DNA of 64,000 nt from Ryuthela nishihirai. Lineage: Eukaryota > Arthropoda > Arachnida > Araneae > Heptathelidae. The notes beneath the pieces were generated by a model. That model was not told the origin of the DNA. It saw only the letters and a list, made by a program, of their open reading frames with translations, and made no database searches. Positions 1 through 12,182 of the stretch are shown in pieces (position 1 is the first letter of the stretch; each line of letters opens with the position of its first letter). A program made the position numbers and the translations under genes. The stretch lies in NCBI GenBank assembly GCA_038380435.1, contig JAWZYU010000007.1:23415001-23479000 (forward strand), read 5' to 3'.

Positions 1-2338
1 TTTCAAATCAGAATGGGTGCACATTTATTCTTCTAATCAGTTCTTACCTGTCATTTAGTGACCTTGCAATTCCCGTCAAACATTAGTTGCAAAAGTCAGA
101 AAATAATGGATCATTGCTAAAGTATTTTATTAAATATATAAAGTTTCTTAATATACAATATATTAGACTGATGCATCATATTGAGAAAAAAAATTGCCTT
201 TCAGTTAAGGCTTTAGCCCTTGTACAAGATGGCTAATAACCTAACATGAAATGCAGATAAATTATATATTAGCCCTACATATAAGGCAAATGTTCATAAA
301 TTCCATAGTTTAATAGTTTAAGAAATACACTCTATTGTGTAAATTGGATATTTAATACTTAAAGTGTTGAATTCAATTGCACACATTGCTGTCTACCTTC
401 TACCTTTTCTAAATAAATAAAGACACAGCCTTAGCATTCGTACTTTTTTTTCTTATTTTGAAACAGGCAATTAACTGAAATAGGTTATATGCCAAAAAAT
501 ATTTGAATAATAATAATGTGCTTTATATGAATAAAAAGAATGCTGTAGATACTTATAAAGGTCTTCCAAGTGTTAAAGGACACAATTTAAATAATCCAAA
601 ACACTAAATAGCATATTTCCTCATTTGCAAAACACCATTAATTACAGAGTGCACCCATATTTTTATATCAGAATGAAAGAAAAAAAGATATATTTGAAGT
701 TTTTTTTTTCTTTTCAAAAGAACTATTTTATTTGCCTCATGCTATATTAGACACTATTCTTTTTTGTTTTTTAAGGAGATTACTAGTTTTTAAAATAGCT
801 CACATAGTATCACTTTTTTGGTATAATATTCAGCATGGCTTATGTATGATTTTAAGCTTACACAGTATTACAATTACAAAAATACACAAATTTACTTCAC
901 TGTATATAATAAATATATATATATATAATGTAAAACTGATATATAAAAAAGGAGACAATTTTTTTAAGAATTACTAAAAATACCTTATAGCTTGTGCATT
1001 AGTAATTTATTAAATGTTACCAATATTCACTTATGGTTATATGATAAAGAAAGTGTGAAGTCCACAGATGATAAATGAAAGTCACTTCTTATAGTATCTA
1101 TATATGTATAAAATCATTAAAAAATTATTTGATGGGATAAGTTCCTACACTAAGGATGTTAGGAATAATATTTTGACTAATGAACATTTTCTGGTCTAAT
1201 AACGAGTGCAAGATAACACTCATCTGGCCACCACTAATTAAGCTTACAGAGAGCTGTGAAACTCTAGTTTCCATGTAAAAAAAATAGATTATTTCATCAA
1301 ACTGTAATCATTCTTCACACAGAAAAATCTTGGCTATCAAATTATTTTAGTGCTTAATGGAACATAGAATAAGAAACATATGAAAGGAGAAAGTTATTCC
1401 CATACTTTTTCTTTTGCTGACTGATGCATGCTGGCATATTAATATTAATATAGCACAAATTTACTAAGCATATAATCAATAGAGTCAGACTAATATTAGC
1501 TATAAAACCTCACACTACCAAACCATCCTAATATTAACACCAATTGAAATTTATAATATAGTTAAATGCATATATACACATCTTGTGCAGGATAATGTTT
1601 CAGAGGACTAGTTATGTGACTCCATTTCATATAGGATGAAACATGAACTGACCATTTTACAGGATATATACATTGCCTATAGTAGTGGGCTGGGGATGGA
1701 AATTATTGCTAGCATCACTTGTACATGATGTAACAAAAAGAAATAACCAAGCACTAGAATAGCAAAAAAAGGGAAATTTGGCCTGATTAATAAATCATAA
1801 TATTTTTTTAGTTCTTAATGTATAATCAGATAAAAGTAACTTCACAACTATTTCAATATTTCTACATTAGTATTGAAGCATTGACATCACTTAATATATA
1901 TAAAGCACATTTTTTTCAAATCTCCAATTGTTAAAAATTAGTAGATACCACTATTATGTTATCAAAGTCAGAGACATAATGTTCTTTTAGAACTTGGTTA
2001 ACTAGAGCCATAGGAGTTTAAAAGAACACAAATTGAATATTAATAAATTATAAACTTTCATTTAATTATCAGTTGTCCATCCAACATATTCATCTATACA
2101 TTAACTATTGATTTCAGAGTTGTTGGCAGGAAGTTGAATTAGTGGAACTGTGTCACATAGCGAAAACAAGTTTTGATTATTAGGAACACTATTTAGGACC
2201 GTATTTTGTGTAATGTAAGGTGCCATATATGCATATTAGTCTATGATGTTATTCTACAATGAAAGTATGAAGTGACTCATTGACATATATCAGTTTGATT
2301 ATTTGAGCAGATGGTCATGAGATTTAAATTTGTTTTCT
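1..2338. other. AT-rich intron or flank, nothing recognised
   Basis: There are only low-complexity A/T tracts and short (TA)n runs, for example near 915-930. Open frames here have no recognisable domains. No channel exon was found. Confidence 0.5.
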
Positions 2339-2478
2339 TTAACCCTTTCAGTACCATTACCAGCCGAAAACGGCTGAGATTTTAATAAACTCATCCAATC
2401 AATGTTATTCTTTCCTCTTCACTACCTCCTACCTGTAGTTAGGGCAGTTTTGGGCCAGTATGGTAGAGAAAGGGTTAA
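2339..2478. mobile_element. Miniature piggyBac-type element (MITE)
   Basis: TTAA target duplications (2339-2342 and 2475-2478) flank a 132-bp core that begins CCCTTTCAGTACCA and ends with an imperfect inverse ending AGAAAGGG. A small internal palindrome, CAGCCGAAAACGGCTG, lies near the left end. TTAA plus CCC...GGG ends is the piggyBac signature. It has no coding capacity. Confidence 0.7.
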
Positions 2479-3298
2479 TTAACTTTCTTATTTGTAACTT
2501 AAATACATTTAATCAAATAACCAGCATCTGCATCTTCTTCATACTCTCTTGATGTAGAAAGGGCTTAGGTGAATAATAAAATAAAAACTTAAAAATATAT
2601 ATATACATATGTTACTTGTTTTGCTGGATGAGCATAGTATGAAGAGATAAAAGCAAGTTGGTGGGGATGTTTCCTTTAAATAATAGTGTTCGAGTTACGG
2701 GAGTAGAAATGTAATAAAACATCAAGAAATGTTATTAGCCCATTCTGTTCCACTGCATAAAAAATTCATTAACAAAAGTGCATTACCAATCAAGAACTAA
2801 TTATTTAAATCTTATGTTAGGGATACAAAACTAAAATCTGAAGCTCTCTCTTCTCTATTTTATTGTACAAGCATGAGGTAAACAAATCAATGTTGTGTAT
2901 CTAACTTTTTTTTTCTGCTATTTTAAGGCTAACAAAAAATGATTTGGGACAAAATCTGTCAAATTTTATTTTTCCACACTTCAATTTCTGAAATTAACAT
3001 GTAAAACATAATTTTGTAACTATCCAAGCAAAAAAAAAACTAGGCATTTATTAAATTAAAATTAAATATCATGTTTACAATTTATCATAATATTACTAAA
3101 AATGTTATTAAAATGAATTAGATATTTCTTCATAATTCTTAAGCATACATGAAAATAAATATCAAAATCAATTGTGAAATTAACTTCAGAGAACAAATGA
3201 GAAATTATTTCCATGCCATTTTGCACATGGAAATTGCTATGAGAACCAGAGAAAATGCTCTTGAGAGCCTGTGTTGAACAGGCCTACATTTTCTATCA
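2479..3298. other. AT-rich sequence, nothing recognised
   Basis: Low-complexity A/T sequence with short (TA)n near 2600. No feature could be supported. Confidence 0.4.
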
Positions 3299-3607
3299 TT
3301 GATTCACCTCTGAGCAGCACTTTTGTGCTCTGGACTAAATAACCAGGTCACAAGGACTCTGAACAGGAAAGGGAGTTGTTATTGGAAGTTGTTAGAAGAT
3401 CGATGGAAGCCTCCCATCAAAGCCATCTAGGATGTGTTATAGTACACAAGGTATGGTTTTCCTGTACCTGGGCTAAGGCTTAACACCCATAATGACATTG
3501 ATGTTTTCAAGCCCATTAGTTGCCCTTTTCTTATTTGCAAATAATCAAACCTGGGAACATCAGATTATAGGCCTGATGTACTACTAATTGAACAGATTCC
3601 TGCCCCT
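3299..3607 (-). mobile_element. SINE-A copy, diverged
   Basis: It matches the SINE-A body in reverse orientation: ACCTCTGAGCAGCAC near the left end, then the AAGCCTCCCATCAA and CAAGCCCATT blocks, and a worn tRNA-like head near 3555-3600 that ends TGCCCCT. It is older than the copies at 19333 or 38597, with many point changes and small deletions. Confidence 0.75.
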
Positions 3608-4130
3608 ATAAGCCTGCCTTATGCCTGTTGAGTACATCCACTACCTTCATCAAAGAACAAGCAGGGGTATATGAAGTATTTATTGCACAGTAAAAAATAT
3701 ATGAAGGTTTTATTGCACAGAAAGAACAGAATAAAATAAACAAAATATAACTAAAGGACAGCTAACACACCATTTTAAAACATCTTAGGCAATGAATAGC
3801 TGATTTGAGATTATGTGAAATTTTTAGCAAAATTTAACTTATTTCCAAAGCAAAATGAAGTTATTCAATGCAATCAGGAAAATAATATGTATAATAATCA
3901 TTCCAATGATATTTCTAATCATTCATGCAAGATAGCCCTGAGAACAGAAAATCACTAATGAAAAATGCACACTAGGATAGAAAAGAAACTAAATCTCATA
4001 AATACCAAAATGTAAAAAATCAAGTTTATAATTAGACTTTAAGAAACAATATCAACCTTGATAAATATTATATATCTACCATTTCATTAATATTTGAATA
4101 AAATTAATATAAAAATAAAAAAATTAATTA
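3608..4130. other. AT-rich intergap with a short tandem repeat
   Basis: At about 3666-3720 a unit near 30 bp containing TATTGCACAG and TATATGAAG is repeated about twice. Nothing else was recognised. Confidence 0.4.
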
Positions 4131-4354
4131 CCCCTCAAGCAGCTCTTTGTCAGAGATGTCTATCAGTTCAATACTCCATATACACTGAAGTGCCATTGAA
4201 TTAGGGATAGCAACCTAGTAATGTGTTGGACCCACTCTGGCTCTGATAATAGCTGTCATACAATGAGGCAAAGACTCCACAAGCTTGCATAAATGTTCCA
4301 CAGGTATGGTGACCTATGCATCCTCCAGAGCTATCCACGATTCTCTCAAGGTCA

Positions 4355-5060
4355 TCACTGATGGGACACGGTCCAAACACTCTGCTCGATGGTATCCCAA
4401 AGATTTCCGACGGGATTTAAATCTGGGCTTCTAGGTGGCCAATTCATTATTTCAAAGTCAGCAGAATGCTCCAGCAACCATGCAGTAGCCAACCTGGACC
4501 TGTGAGATGAACAGTTGTCTTGCTGGTAGATGCCATCTCCATTGGGATGCATGATGGACATAAATGAGTGTAAATGGTCAGCCATGAGTTCTACTTACCG
4601 GGATGCACTGAAAGTCATTGGTACATGTACCAAAGGTCCCACAGACGTCCAACTGAAGACAACCCAGACCATCACTGAGCCACCACCAGCTTGTACTGTT
4701 TCGACCTGACATGCAGGATCCATGGCTTCATGGGGTTGGCGCCATACCCTCAGTCTTCCATCAGGGTAATGATGTTTAAATCGGGATTCATCACTCCAGG
4801 CTATCCAATGCCAATTTTCAATGGTCCAGTTTTGATGTTCTTTATCCCAGGCATGGCATTGAGTCTGGTGTCATGCCATTAGAAGTGGGACTCTTGTAGG
4901 TCGGTGGCTCCCAAAGCCAAGACGATGAAGTGTGTTGCACAGTCCGTGCACTGACTTCCTGGCTTGAATCCATGTTCAGATGGGAGGTGATTTCAGATAA
5001 TGTCTGGCCCCTATCAGTCCATACAATGCAGGTCAGATGGCGAAGCCCATGATCATTCAA
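4355..5060 (-). pseudogene. Tc1-type transposase remnant
   Basis: Two separate open pieces on the minus strand belong to one DDE-type cut-and-paste transposase. The N-terminal piece (4842-5060) shows a helix-turn-helix-like stretch with LSEITSHLN and SARTVQ. The C-terminal piece (4355-4585) has GIYQQDNCSSH, which carries the second catalytic Asp, and WPPRSPDLNP followed by VGNLWD. In active Tc1 relatives that last motif is IENLWD, so the third catalytic residue, Glu, is replaced by Gly. Together with the frameshift, this means the element is dead. The family is clear; the exact subfamily is not. Confidence 0.88.
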
Positions 5061-5350
5061 GGCTGGCTTACTTTGCAGTTTGTCCAGGTGCTTTTTTTTT
5101 TGCTGGAATTTTCATATTCCCAGAACACTCTTGAAACTGTCATATGAGAAAATCCAAGTTCACTGACAATTTCAGAGATCAAGTGCCCCATCCATCAGGC
5201 ACCTATGATCTACCCTCTGTCAAATGCATCTAAATCCCACACCTTTCCCATTATACTTCTCATGACGAATGCTTGGGGAAGCCAAATCTGACAGCTATAT
5301 ATGACCAGAGTTTCAGTCATGCATGCGCACAAATGCGGGACTTGCAGTAC

Positions 5351-5425
5351 TGAATTTGGATAACGTCTCCTTCAATGAATTTGGATAACGTCTCCTTCAA
5401 TGAATTTCGTTAACGTCTCCTTCAA
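5351..5425. repeat. Three tandem 25-bp units next to the Tc1 right end
   Basis: The unit starts TGAATTTGGATAACGTC and ends CTCCTTCAA. It repeats at 5351-5375, 5376-5400 and 5401-5425; the third differs by two bases (TTCGTTAACG). It lies immediately inside the right terminal repeat. Confidence 0.95.
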
Positions 5426-5565
5426 TGGCACTTCAGCATAGAAGTTCTCTGAGGAAGGCAAAATTTCAGCAGAAAGACAACCCAAGAAAGAAACATTCAT
5501 GCCTTACCTGAGACTCGAACTCAGATCCTTAATTAGAAGCCAAACATGTAACCCTCAGCCACTGG

Positions 5566-7143
5566 ATATAATCATAATAAAGGTTCATAAAAATGTTTAA
5601 TTCACGATTATGCTGTATTACTAAAGACTTTGGAGCAACTAGTCTACATTAAGCTTAACACTATCTTCACATAGTCAAGCTATGAGTTTTATTTATCATG
5701 GTGAACTATGACTTAAGGATTCTTTTATATCTATAAAAAGTTCCCAAGTAAAGATGTAAATTGTTACCATTTCTTAGATGTCTTCCAGAATTCCTGCTGG
5801 CTCATACAGCATAATGTGATAAAATATGAATTAAACATTTTTTAAACAAATTACTGTGTAGTTTAAATTAATAAAGGTCATGTTTATCTTTAGTGTGTGT
5901 AATAACAAGTTACATAATGTATTTTGAACTCCTAATATTTCTCAACTTTTCTGGGTGGATTCTGTACATTGCAAAATAATTTCCTGCAGATTTCTCAGTT
6001 TGGACTTAATATAATAATTCATAAGTCAAAAAAAAAAAACAAATAATATAAGCTGCTGATCCCTTCTTTTATTTACAGTTTATAGATTCTACCTAGATAA
6101 GAAATAATTATTTATATAGAATGCTTTAAATGCTGTCTTAAATACAATTTTTTCGGTGATAAAAAAGTGATAAAAAACACACTGATAAAAAAGAAGTTGT
6201 AATATGATAGAAAATTTAGCAGTAAGCTTTGAAAAAAAAAACATTTCTGAGAAAAAAGCAGATTATAAATAATCGGTATGGTGACTGATTTAATGGTAAT
6301 TTGCAGCAAGAAGGATTATATTTGTGATAGGTTTAAAAAAAAGGGAAACTTGCAGTTTCTATATCAAGCCTTAGATGATGACACTTCCTAAAAGGTTAAA
6401 TGAACTAATAAAATCAATGGGCAAGTCAATCTTGGATGAAGGCTTCTATATGGACTAGTTTAATTTGAAGCAAACCTTGAGATATGTATTTGGTGAGGTG
6501 AAGAATAAGATGCCCCACATTTCTGGTTTTGGTGAAAACCTTACAATTTCTACCAATTTTCTATTCTACAGACAAGAGTAAAGAGCTGGGTTTTTTTTAG
6601 GGGGACAGTTATAACAATTTTTAATTTTTTTTTATCTTTTTTTGGCATGGTTGGGTACTACATTTCAAATTTCCAGAACTTTAAATAGAAGTGAAAATCT
6701 GTAATACAGCATATGTATCCAAAGAAATGCACAGCAGACTTGGCAAAAATTAACTTCTAATTAAATAATGTAAAAGCTTGAGCTGTGCATGAATGAATGC
6801 CAATGAGATTCTATATAAAAATGAGCTTATCTATAAAATTGAATTTAATTGCAACAATTATGCTGTTAAAATCGATATTTTAAAAGACAATTTACCAGTT
6901 CAGACCTCAGATCTTGAATGACAATGATTCCATTTTCTTCTGAGATAAAGAAGAATGGTATGGCTAGATGAGTCTTAAAGGTTAAACAGAGCTACTCCAT
7001 TTATAATATCTAAAGTACAACAAAAAGATAAGCAATTTTTCAGCTAAAACAGTTGTAACAATAGTAATATATCGAAGCATAAATGATGGTCAGTTGGCAT
7101 TTAGAATTAAACTAGCAGATGAACTTTAGAGTACTGAAAGAAA
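5566..7143. other. AT-rich sequence, nothing recognised
   Basis: Homopolymer A and T runs and low-complexity sequence. No exon, RNA gene or element could be supported. Confidence 0.4.
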
Positions 7144-7233
7144 TTAGCCACTGAATATTTAGTTGCCATTGTTAAATTAGTAATTTAAAAAAAATACTAA
7201 TTTAACAATGGGCAACTAAATATTCAGTGCTAA
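7144..7233. repeat. Foldback element with 39-bp arms
   Basis: The arms are 7144-7182 and 7195-7233. They begin TTAGCCACTGAATATTTAG and return as the complement with about one to two mismatches around a 12-nt A/T loop. It could be a tiny TIR-only element; no target duplication is obvious. Confidence 0.85.
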
Positions 7234-8270
7234 CCAAAGTTTTTAAGAATACTTACATAAATTGAAAATGCTGTGAAAATAAATGATGGCAGAAATAAAA
7301 GTTAAAAAAATACTAATTTTTTGAAGATAGACATAAATGTTCTTGTTTATAAAAAGTATACTTATATAAGCACTAAAATTTTAATAATTATGGTTCATCT
7401 ATTTTTAAGTTCTTTCACTTTCCTCCCACAAAAACAACCATGTAAATATTAAACTGTACACAAGTCCATTGATTTACATGGTAGATAAGTTCTGGAAAAT
7501 CACCACATAAAATCAAGACCAATAACTTATGGAAAAAAAGAGGGATAGGTTCCAAAAAAATTCTTGTTATTAATAAAGCCATAAATTTAAAGTTTTATTT
7601 CTATATATATATATCTCAAATTTTCATTCAGTATTATTAAAAACATTAATGCTATATTATTATATACTTTATTTGCACTAATTCAGATAAGCTAAAATTA
7701 ATTTCTCATGCATTATTTTTGGTAAAGAAAAATATTCATTTTTAATGTAGACATACATTATCAAATTTGAAGAGGAAATTTGAAAGAAGGATATTTATGA
7801 ACTAAATATAAATTAGAAATTAAGCATTTGTACCAACACTTAATCATTTATTTTGTAAAATTTGTATTTATATATTTTATGAAGCAGTGTACTTGCAAAT
7901 CACCTGTATTTAGCTATATCATAGTCTACAAAGTTAAACTTGCAGTTAAAAATGAGATAAAGTGCAGTTTTTACCAGCCTTGTGGAACTCATTCTAGAAA
8001 AGTCGGATCTAGCTGCAGATTCAAAACAGGTTTTATATCATTAAGATGTCATAAGACAGATTGAATTAGAATAGCAAGAATACAATTTTAGCAAAAGAAT
8101 ATATATAAAACTTTTTGCAGACAACAATTCTATTAATGTATGAATTTACTATTATCTATTTACTCTTGAAAATAAATGATATAAATCCAAAGACATTAAT
8201 GAAAATGATAATTGTAACTATAGACAAGAATTGATTATTATAGATCAGTTTTGAAGGCTTTAAGATAGCT
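7234..8270. other. AT-rich sequence, nothing recognised
   Basis: Low-complexity A/T sequence with a short (TA)n near 7600. No feature could be supported. Confidence 0.4.
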
Positions 8271-8274
8271 TGGT

Positions 8275-8650
8275 TTGGATTGTTTTACCTCTCAGCAGCA
8301 CCTTTTTTTGCACACAATGGGGTAAATGGCCAGGTCACAAGTTCAGAAAAAGTTGGGGAAGTGGATACATTGGGTAGCTGTTAGGAGATAAATGGAAGCC
8401 TCCCATAAAGGCCATCAGAGTGTTTTTAATGTGCACAGTGTATGTCTATCCTGTGCATGGGGCCACAGCTATACATCCCATCTGATGGATGATAGGCTTT
8501 CCTAGCCCATTGATATTATTTTTCTCACCAAGAGTAGGGTGAAGGTTTGGCACAGATAAACTTCAATGCAGACAAAGTTTGAACTTGAAATGAGGAACTG
8601 TAGATTACAAGCCTGGCATACTACCAACTGAGTCAATCCTCATACCATTG
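8275..8650 (-). mobile_element. SINE-A copy, near full length
   Basis: The reverse orientation starts GATTGTTTTACCTCTCAGCA. The body blocks ATGGAAGCCTCCCAT and CTTTCCTAGCCCATTG follow, and a degraded tRNA-like head near 8590-8645 includes AACTGAGTCAATCC. The many substitutions indicate an older copy. Confidence 0.8.
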
Positions 8651-9031
8651 GGGAGTGAAAGATATGCGCATGATCATGGGTATATATGAGTAAAATAAAT
8701 ATCAAAATAATTTAACAATGGGCATTTTAATGTTGTTGCAATCTCCAACATAAAATTGGTTTAATCACAATTACTTTTAACCACAGTTTAAAAAATAGTC
8801 CTTTTAAAGAGACTAATTGGTCAGGTAGGCTATGGTTCAATTAATCTGAATTGCTGCACTCTTGAGAAGATGTCTCAGTTTAATTATATTGGAACTATGT
8901 AACAGAAACTGGTGATGTGCGACATGAGATTAACAGACGAATAGGGATTGCTGCTGGGACCATTAAGAATCTATGGAGAGTGTAGAGAAATAGGTATATA
9001 CTCTTAGAGACTAAAATTAGACTGTATAATA

Positions 9032-10424
9032 CACTGTTGGCCATTAAAAGTGTAACACCAGGAAAAACAAGAGATATCAAAGCCATATTTAGTGAATATA
9101 TAGTTTATGTTACAAGGATCAAATGATTACAAATACAACTCAATTTTACTTGTGGAATACAAAGAAATAAATATCTTGTGTAGCCACCATGAGCGGCAAT
9201 AACTGCTGTTACACGGTCCAGCATTGAGAGGATGAGACATCTGAGGTGTGTTTGGGGAATGTCAGTCCATGCAGTTTCGATACGCAGCCAAAGTTCATCT
9301 GTTGTAGCAGCTGCTGGTGTCTGGTGTGTTAGTCATAGTGAGATCATGGACCAGACATGTTCAATTGGGGGCAGATCCAGTGAATGTGCAGGCCAAGGCA
9401 GAATGTGACATGGTGGCTACCCAGGAATTGTTGGACGATTTATGCCATGTGGTCGGGCATTGTCCTGTTGGTAAATGGCACCATAGAGCTCCTGAAGATA
9501 AGGTACAACCACAGGTTCCAACACCTCAGTGGTGTAATGCTGGCTGTTCAAGTACCAGTAATTTGTACTAGGTGCACACGAGTGGAGTCCAATGGCACCC
9601 ATACCATAACACCAGGGGCCAGACCTGTATGGTGCTGCATCATGCATGTCTCACTGAACCTGTCACTGCAGTACCACCAGATACAGATTTGTCCATCATG
9701 GTGCTGCATACTGAAGCGGGATTCATCTGAAGACGATGTGATGCCATTTGCACATCCATGCATGACGTTCTTGGCACTATTGCAGTTGCATACACCTGTG
9801 TTGTAGTCAGTGGTGGCTGAAGCAATGGCCGCCTTGCAAAGATGCCCCGATACTGCAGACGATGTTGAACCATACATGCAGACACTGGTTGATGTGCAAC
9901 GCACCCTAACTGTTGAGCTAAGGTGTTTGATGTGGCTGTACGATCATTCAAAGCCATGTGCACGAGATGTCTGTCCTCTTGTTTGCTTATGTGACAGGAC
10001 TGTTGAGATCCCTCGTGTCGGTGAGTTCATTCCTCCTCTACCCACTGATGCCATATTCTCATCATCCAGCATTCCATCCAACATGAGCACCGATGTCTCG
10101 GTACAATAATCTGCCTTCCCATAATCCCACAATTCTCCCTTGATCAGAGTTGGAAACCTAGTCGTATGGATGCTGTATTCTTCGATGGGGCATACTTGAT
10201 CCTTTAGTGTGTAAGAACTGTGACTAAACACAATTCCAGTGCTTTACACCAGCTCTTTGTAATCTCCTCTTATACCACTTCCAGGGGGCATTACTATCAC
10301 ACATGATGTGCATATGTGCTGTGTTCTGAATCATTTACATGTTCTCCCATGGGCTACCCATCTTGCATATTTTGGGACAATCTGATGAGTTTTCCTTGTG
10401 TTGCACTTTTAATGGTCAGCAGTG
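9032..10424 (-). mobile_element. Tc1-type DNA transposon inserted in the LINE
   Basis: The left terminal repeat begins CACTGTTGGCCATTAAAAG and the right end is its near-complement CTTTTAATGGTCAGCAGTG, both next to TA (9030-9031, 10425-10426). The length is 1393 bp. The minus strand holds transposase remnants. Confidence 0.9.
9417..9963 (-). pseudogene. Tc1-type transposase remnant in three frames
   Basis: Overlapping minus-strand frames cover one transposase with frameshifts. The N-terminal side has ALNDRTATSNTLAQQLG (helix-turn-helix), the middle has a SDESRFSMQHHDG motif around the first catalytic Asp, and the C-terminal side has LNSQHYTTEVLEPVVVPYL, then GAIYQQDNARPH with the second Asp. 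The SPDLNPIE-type end is not readable in one frame. It is inactive. Confidence 0.85.
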
Positions 10425-10910
10425 TAGTTTGGTTGTCTCTAGAGTTGGTTATCATAGTGAAACATGGATGCTTTGTAAACAAGATAACAGCAAACTAGAT
10501 GATTTTGATTCTAGATGCCTACGCAGTATTTTGGGCATTAGGTGGTTCAACTTTGTAACTAATGATGAAGTTAGGCAAAGGAGTCAGCAACCTTTTTTAA
10601 ACAGCATATTGTGCAGAGAGAGAGAGACTCCGTTGGTTTGGCCATGTTGCCTGCATTGGTTTGGCCACGTTGCCTGTATAATCATAGATTAGCGAATAGG
10701 GTTATGAACAGTGTGGCTAAAGGCCTCAGAAAGAGGGGGAGACCTAGGATGTGGTGGGCAGACAATGTTAAACAGGACCTTGTTAGAATTGGTGTGCAGT
10801 GGCCAAATGCAGCAGATGTAGCTCAGGACAGATATGCTTGGAGAACTAAATTGCACGGTCTGGTTGAACCTCTGTAGCCTATGGCTGCTTGAGGATGATG
10901 ATGATGATAA

Positions 10911-11351
10911 GTAAAAACAAAGCAGTAGAGAATCATTGTTGTGAATGTGGGAGTAATTACTGATAGCAACCCTGAGAATAAATTAAAACAAAATTCATGA
11001 TCTCAAATATTCCAATTTTAATTTTGACAATTACATTTTTTCTAAATTAGTAAAATAATTTCATTCAACTACTTTTCTCAGTAGTTATTTTTCTTTTAAA
11101 ATACATCTGCATTTTACAAAAATAATAATAAAAATTAAACTCATCATACAAAACTGATAGCACCAAGGAGAGAACTTGCATATCTTTTTAAACAAAAATC
11201 ATGGATTTGTTTGTCATAAACATTTTTTTTTTCCTCTGGGACAAATTATTTTTATATTTAAATACTGTTCAATATTAATATATATATAAATAAGTTTATA
11301 AATGTACATTCTTATTAAATGCATAATAAATAATATACACATATATATATA
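10911..11351. other. AT-rich sequence, nothing recognised
   Basis: A/T tracts and a (TA)n run just before 11351, which may be the TA-rich target of the next element. Confidence 0.4.
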
Positions 11352-11802
11352 CAGGGTGAATCTGAAAAAGTGGGCAAAACTTTACGGGGTGGTAGAACGC
11401 AGCTATACGAGCAATATTCGTCATAGAATGTATGGTCGGAACGCAAGCGGTGAGAAGCTAAAAGGTAGTTTTCCACTGTCACATTTAAAGAATGAACACA
11501 AGAAGGAGAGGAGATACTTCAGAAAACATTTTATTAACAGGAATGTAATTGAGGTACATGCTCAAAGAAATTGCTCAAAAAGTGCATATCCACCATTTTG
11601 TGGTTAGTATAACCAGCCATCCTCTTGGCAATCCATGGTAGAAATGCCGTTGGGTGCGAGGACCAACCCTTTTATACCATTTCCAACGCCACCTAGCGGC
11701 TCGCCGTTTGCGTTCCGACCATACATTCTATGACAAATATTGCTCGTATAGCTGCGTTCTACCACCCCGTAAAGTTTTGCCCACTTTTTCAGATTCACCC
11801 TG
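11352..11802 (-). mobile_element. Non-autonomous TIR element with about 100-bp inverted repeats, copy 1
   Basis: The ends CAGGGTGAATCTGAAAAAG and its complement are flanked by TA (11350-11351, 11803-11804). Inverted repeats run about 100 bp inward. On the minus strand the interior has a TATA-like TATAAAAG and a short frame starting MAGYTNHKMVDMHF, parallel to the copy at 51607. The TA target and this N-terminal motif suggest an IS630/mariner-type element whose transposase starts with a DUF4817-like helix-turn-helix. Most of the coding region is deleted. Confidence 0.85.
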
Positions 11803-11825
11803 TATATGTATATACCATCTCATTA

Positions 11826-12182
11826 AGTAGGGGGGGGGGGGGGGGGGCTCAGTTGGTAGCACTACAGACTTGTAATTTGAAGTTCCCAGGTTCGAGCCCC
11901 ACCTGGGTCAGCATTAAGATTTATCTCTGCAAAATTCCCTGCTCTTCCCTCAATCAGTAGAGGACACCAATTGGCTTGGAAAGGCCATGGCCCTATGTGC
12001 AGGAGAGCCATACACTGCACATGTTAAAGACCACGCTTGATGGGAGGCTACCATCTGTCTCCTTAACAGCTGTCCAGTGGATTTCATTCCCCAACCTTCT
12101 CTGAGTCCTTGGGATCCTTGTGGCCTGGCCATTTAGCCAATTGTATGCAAAAATGTGCTGCTCAAAGGTAAAACAACCTAGC
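11826..12182 (+). mobile_element. SINE-A copy with expanded G run at its head
   Basis: This is a full-length-type copy in forward orientation: G run 11830-11847, tRNA-like A box GGCTCAGTTGGTAGCACT, B box GGTTCGAGCCCC, the body, and 3' end AGGTAAAACAACCTA. In the other full copies the head begins GCGGGGGTGGCTCAG, so the 18-G run looks like slippage at the first stem. Confidence 0.9.

Larger units (their letters stand above)
4183..5438 (-). mobile_element. Tc1/mariner-type DNA transposon, defective
   Basis: The terminal inverted repeats are CACTGAAGTGCCATTGAA at the left and its near-complement TTCAATGGCACTTCAGCA at the right, flanked by TA (4181-4182, 5439-5440). The length of 1256 bp is normal for the family. 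The transposase frame is broken (see 4355-5060). Three tandem 25-bp units lie next to the right repeat. Confidence 0.9.
4131..5565 (-). mobile_element. SINE-B copy split by a Tc1-type element
   Basis: The tail half (CCCCTCAAGCAGCTC) is at 4131-4180 and the head half, ending in a decayed tRNA-like B box and A box (GCCTTACCTGAGACTCGAAC ... CTCAGCCACTGG), is at 5441-5565. Removing 4183-5438 and one TA restores a colinear SINE-B in reverse orientation. Confidence 0.8.
8815..10910 (+). mobile_element. Non-LTR retrotransposon (LINE) 3' fragment split by a Tc1-type element
   Basis: The left part, 8815-9029, encodes a worn RT C-terminal stretch parallel to the one at 19935-20075. The right part, 10427-10910, continues it with [17 protein letters not shown], a WFGHVA-like motif, then GLRKRGRPRMWWADNVKQD, a stop codon, and a terminal (GAT)n tail. 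The break is a TA where the 9032-10424 element inserted. The copies at 17850 and 35384 give the uninterrupted order. Confidence 0.85.
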
